A DNA stretch of 7,012 nucleotides from JBEKYH01 sp049511115 (GTDB taxonomy: Bacteria > Planctomycetota > Phycisphaerae > Tepidisphaerales > Tepidisphaeraceae): the NCBI GenBank assembly GCA_049511115.1, contig JBEKYH010000275.1, positions 1 to 7,012 on the forward strand, given 5' to 3'. Position 1 is the stretch's first letter; each line of letters opens with the position of its first letter. Shown here in pieces: positions 4,496 through 7,012 of the stretch. The notes beneath the pieces are model-generated. The model had not been told where the DNA came from. It made no database searches and saw nothing but the letters and a program-made list of their open reading frames with translations. The position numbers were made by a program, and so were the translations under genes.

Positions 4496-6967
4496 ATGCC
4501 TAAGAGCCTGCCCATCCGCCCCTCCGAAGCCCGCAAGTCGAGCTTCCTGGAATTCAAGCCGATCCCGATCAACCAGTATCACAAGACGGTCTCGGAGGAA
4601 TTGATCCGCTATTCCAAGAAAGACCTGATGCGGATTCAGCGCGACATGACCATCATCCGCGCCTTTGAGACCATGCTCAACGAGATCAAACTCCAGGGCA
4701 AATATCACGGCATCGAATACAACCACCGCGGCCCGGCGCACCTTTCCATCGGTCAGGAAGCCAGCGCCGTCGGTCAGGCGTTTTTGCTCGGCGTCGATGA
4801 CCACATCTACGGCTCGCACCGCTCGCACGGCGAGATTCTCGCCAAGGGACTCAGCGCCATCGACAAACTCCAGGACAACGCCCTCCTGGACATCATGAAG
4901 AATTATTTCGGCGGCGATTGCCTGCGGATCGTGGAAAAAGACGCGAAGGGATCGGTCGCCGATCTGGCGATCGATTATCTCATTTACGGCGCGCTCGCCG
5001 AGATTTTCGCGCGCGAGGCCGGCTTCAATAAGGGTCTGGGCGGCTCGATGCACGCCTTCTTCCCGCCGTTTGGGATCATGCCCAACAACGCCATCGTGGG
5101 CGGCTCCGCTGACATCACCGTCGGCGCGGCTCTCTTCAAGAAAATCAACAAGGCCCCTGGCATCATCATCGCCAATATCGGCGACGCCTCCCTGGGCTGC
5201 GGCCCGACTTGGGAAGCCATCTGCCTGGCGACGATGGATCAGTACAAGACCCTTTGGGACGAGGCCCACCGCGGCGGATTGCCGTTGATTTTCAACTTCG
5301 TCAACAACTTCTACGGCATGGGCGGCCAGCCGGTCGGCGAGACCATGGGCTTCAAAGTGCTCGCCCGCCTGGGCGCCGGCGTCAACCCCGACCAGATGCA
5401 CGCCGAGCGCGTGGATGGGTTCAATCCTCTCGCGGTTATCGATGCCATCGAGCGCAAGAAGGCCATCCTCGAGCGCGGCGACGGTCCCGTCCTGCTGGAC
5501 ACCGTCACCTATCGCTTCTCCGGCCACTCGCCTTCGGATGCCAGTTCTTACCGCGAGAAATCGGAGCTCGAGGAATGGCAGAAGGTCGATTCGCTCATTG
5601 TCTTCGGCGACGAACTCGTCAAAGCCAACGTCTGCGCGCCGGCCGAGATCGACGACATGAAGCACAAGGCCGAGGAACTCGTCTTCAAGGCGTTTAAGAA
5701 AGCCATTGACCTGACCATTTCGCCTCGCGCGGATTTGAAAGCCGTGAACAGCCTGCTCGAACGGACGATGTTCTCGAATCAGAAGGTCGAATCCTTCGCC
5801 CCCAATCGCAAGCCCGATGTTCTGCTCCCCAAGGACCAGAACCCGCGCGTGAAGCAATTGGCCACCCGCAGCCGCTCGGCGACGGACGAAAACGGCGTCA
5901 AGCTCGGCAAGGCCAAGTGCATCGGCATTCGCGACGCCCTCTTCGAGGCGATTTTCGAGCGGTTTTATGCCGATCCAACGCTGGTCGCCTACGGCGAAGA
6001 AAACCGCGACTGGGGCGGCGCGTTTGCCGTCTATCGCGGCTTGACCGAAGCCCTGCCGTATCACCGGCTCTTCAACTCGCCCATCAGTGAAGGCGCCATC
6101 ATCGGCAGCGCCGTCGGTTACGCCCTGGAAGGCGGCCGCGCTCTGGTGGAACTCATGTACTGCGATTTCATGGGCCGCGCCGGCGATGAACTCTTCAATC
6201 AATTAGCCAAGTGGCAGTCCATGTCCGGCGGACTTCTCAAGATGCCGGTGGTCGTGCGCGTCTCGGTCGGCTCCAAATACGGCGCTCAGCACTCGCAGGA
6301 CTGGACCAGCATGGCCGCCCACATCCCCGGCCTAAAGGTCGTCTTCCCCGCCACTCCCTATGACGCCAAAGGGCTGATGAACAGCGCCCTCATCGGCACC
6401 GATCCCGTTATCTTCTTTGAATCCCAGCGCATCTACGATGAACCCGAGCATTTCGTCAAAGGCGGCGTGCCGACCGGCTACTACGAAATTCCCATCGGCG
6501 AACCCGACGTGAAAAAGACCGGAAAGGACCTGACCATCCTGACCGTCGGCGCTACCCTCTACCGCGCGCTGGAAGCCGCCAAGACGCTGGAAGAAAAGCA
6601 TGGCGTAAGTTGCGAAATCATCGACGCGCGGTCCATCGCCCCGTTCAACTATGAAAAGGTCCTGGAGTCGGTGAAGAAGACGCGGAAGATTCTGCTGTCA
6701 TCGGATGCCTGCTCGCGCGGATCGGCCTTGCAGACATTCGCCGCCGCCATCACCGAACTCGCGTTCGACGATCTGGACGCCCCGCCGGTTGTGGTAGGCG
6801 CTCGCAACTGGATCACGCCGGCCGACGAAGTGGAGGACGCCTTCTTCCCCCAGCCCAGCGATATGCTGGACGCCGTGCACGAGAATATTCTGCCGCTGAA
6901 GGGATACACCGTGACGCGGACGTGCAACAAAGCCGAGCAACTTCGCCGGCATCGGGAAGGGATTTAG
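4496..6967 (+). CDS. Fused alpha+beta 2-oxoacid (pyruvate-type) dehydrogenase E1
   Basis: This 823-residue thiamine-diphosphate enzyme decarboxylates a 2-oxoacid and loads the acyl group onto the E2 lipoyl arm. It joins in one chain what are usually separate E1 alpha and beta subunits. The alpha half (about 40-405) shows GPAHLSIGQEA (79-89), GSHRSHGEILAKG (106-118), GLGGSMH (180-186), a cofactor motif starting GDAS (229-232) and ending VNN (269-271), and the E1-alpha loop YRFSGHSPSDASSYR (339-353). A linker (about 406-472) leads to the beta half (about 473-823), with GEENRDWGGAF, SPISEG holding catalytic Glu532, MSGG (576-579), GAQHSQ with His599, and PGLKVVFPATPYDAKGL. Two stretches exceed ordinary E1-alpha: roughly 40-45 extra residues within 121-175, and about 12 within the cofactor motif. 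GDA replaces the usual GDG. E2 and E3 genes on the divergent unit, and the pyruvate-type E2, favour pyruvate; a branched-chain substrate is not excluded. It is not the AceE or SucA homodimeric type. Confidence 0.93.
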   Translation: MPKSLPIRPSEARKSSFLEFKPIPINQYHKTVSEELIRYSKKDLMRIQRDMTIIRAFETMLNEIKLQGKYHGIEYNHRGPAHLSIGQEASAVGQAFLLGVDDHIYGSHRSHGEILAKGLSAIDKLQDNALLDIMKNYFGGDCLRIVEKDAKGSVADLAIDYLIYGALAEIFAREAGFNKGLGGSMHAFFPPFGIMPNNAIVGGSADITVGAALFKKINKAPGIIIANIGDASLGCGPTWEAICLATMDQYKTLWDEAHRGGLPLIFNFVNNFYGMGGQPVGETMGFKVLARLGAGVNPDQMHAERVDGFNPLAVIDAIERKKAILERGDGPVLLDTVTYRFSGHSPSDASSYREKSELEEWQKVDSLIVFGDELVKANVCAPAEIDDMKHKAEELVFKAFKKAIDLTISPRADLKAVNSLLERTMFSNQKVESFAPNRKPDVLLPKDQNPRVKQLATRSRSATDENGVKLGKAKCIGIRDALFEAIFERFYADPTLVAYGEENRDWGGAFAVYRGLTEALPYHRLFNSPISEGAIIGSAVGYALEGGRALVELMYCDFMGRAGDELFNQLAKWQSMSGGLLKMPVVVRVSVGSKYGAQHSQDWTSMAAHIPGLKVVFPATPYDAKGLMNSALIGTDPVIFFESQRIYDEPEHFVKGGVPTGYYEIPIGEPDVKKTGKDLTILTVGATLYRALEAAKTLEEKHGVSCEIIDARSIAPFNYEKVLESVKKTRKILLSSDACSRGSALQTFAAAITELAFDDLDAPPVVVGARNWITPADEVEDAFFPQPSDMLDAVHENILPLKGYTVTRTCNKAEQLRRHREGI

Positions 6968-6988
6968 AAACGTCAAATTCGATTTAAC

Positions 6989-7012
6989 CGCAGAGGCGCG
7001 GAGGGCGCAGAG
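6989..7012. repeat. Degenerate 8-9 nt purine-rich repeat, cut by the right edge
   Basis: After the E1 stop there are three imperfect units: CGCAGAGG (6989-6996), CGCGGAGGG (6997-7005) and CGCAGAG (7006 to the edge), preceded by TTAAC. From memory, CGCAGAG-type strings often occur as dispersed intergenic repeats in environmental bacterial genomes, but I cannot test that here. No hairpin-plus-T terminator is visible in the 45 nt after E1. Confidence 0.45.

Noticed and set aside
4490..6202. A 570-codon open frame on the minus strand, antisense to E1
   Set aside because: It mirrors a strongly supported E1 gene with conserved motifs throughout. Its protein resembles no family I know and looks like the usual antisense frame of GC-rich coding DNA.

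Overview
This window carries a complete pyruvate dehydrogenase-type 2-oxoacid dehydrogenase complex, split into two divergent transcription units. A DeoR-family regulator gene sits at the point of divergence. The DNA is GC-rich with standard coding. The single-chain alpha+beta E1, the atypical PHP-like protein and the purine-rich repeat after E1 suggest a Planctomycetes/Phycisphaerae-like or related environmental bacterium. That placement is inference from remembered family distributions, not a measured result. Start sites with AAGGA/AAGGAG sequences show that Shine-Dalgarno initiation is used.

Minus strand, in order of transcription: 3544-2009 is the E2 acyltransferase (GTG start, two lipoyl-type domains, E1/E3-binding domain, catalytic domain). 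1959-541 is dihydrolipoamide dehydrogenase (E3). 494-1 is the N-terminal part of a PHP-like protein that runs off the left edge. The gaps are 49 and 46 nt and hold no convincing terminator, so the three may be one operon.

Plus strand: 3693-4493 is the DeoR-type regulator. Two bases after its stop codon comes 4496-6967, an 823-residue fused E1 (alpha half then beta half). These two are almost certainly cotranscribed. The last 45 bases hold a short degenerate repeat cut by the window edge.

The E2-E3 unit and the regulator-E1 unit together supply E1, E2 and E3, which convert a 2-oxoacid (most likely pyruvate), CoA and NAD+ to acyl-CoA, CO2 and NADH. The 148-bp divergent region has one good sigma70-like promoter per strand. 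The two promoters physically overlap, and a 17-bp inverted repeat lies at the predicted E2 transcription start as a candidate operator.

Points worth a second look are: an E2 first lipoyl domain whose lipoylated lysine is replaced by alanine; two insertions and a GDA variant of the thiamine-diphosphate motif in E1; a perfect hairpin between a strong Shine-Dalgarno sequence and the E3 start codon; the overlapping divergent promoters; and a DeoR-family regulator in place of the usual PDH regulators. I found no mobile element, CRISPR array, tRNA or rRNA, and no wholly new multi-gene system. The novelty is in the architecture and control of a known complex.
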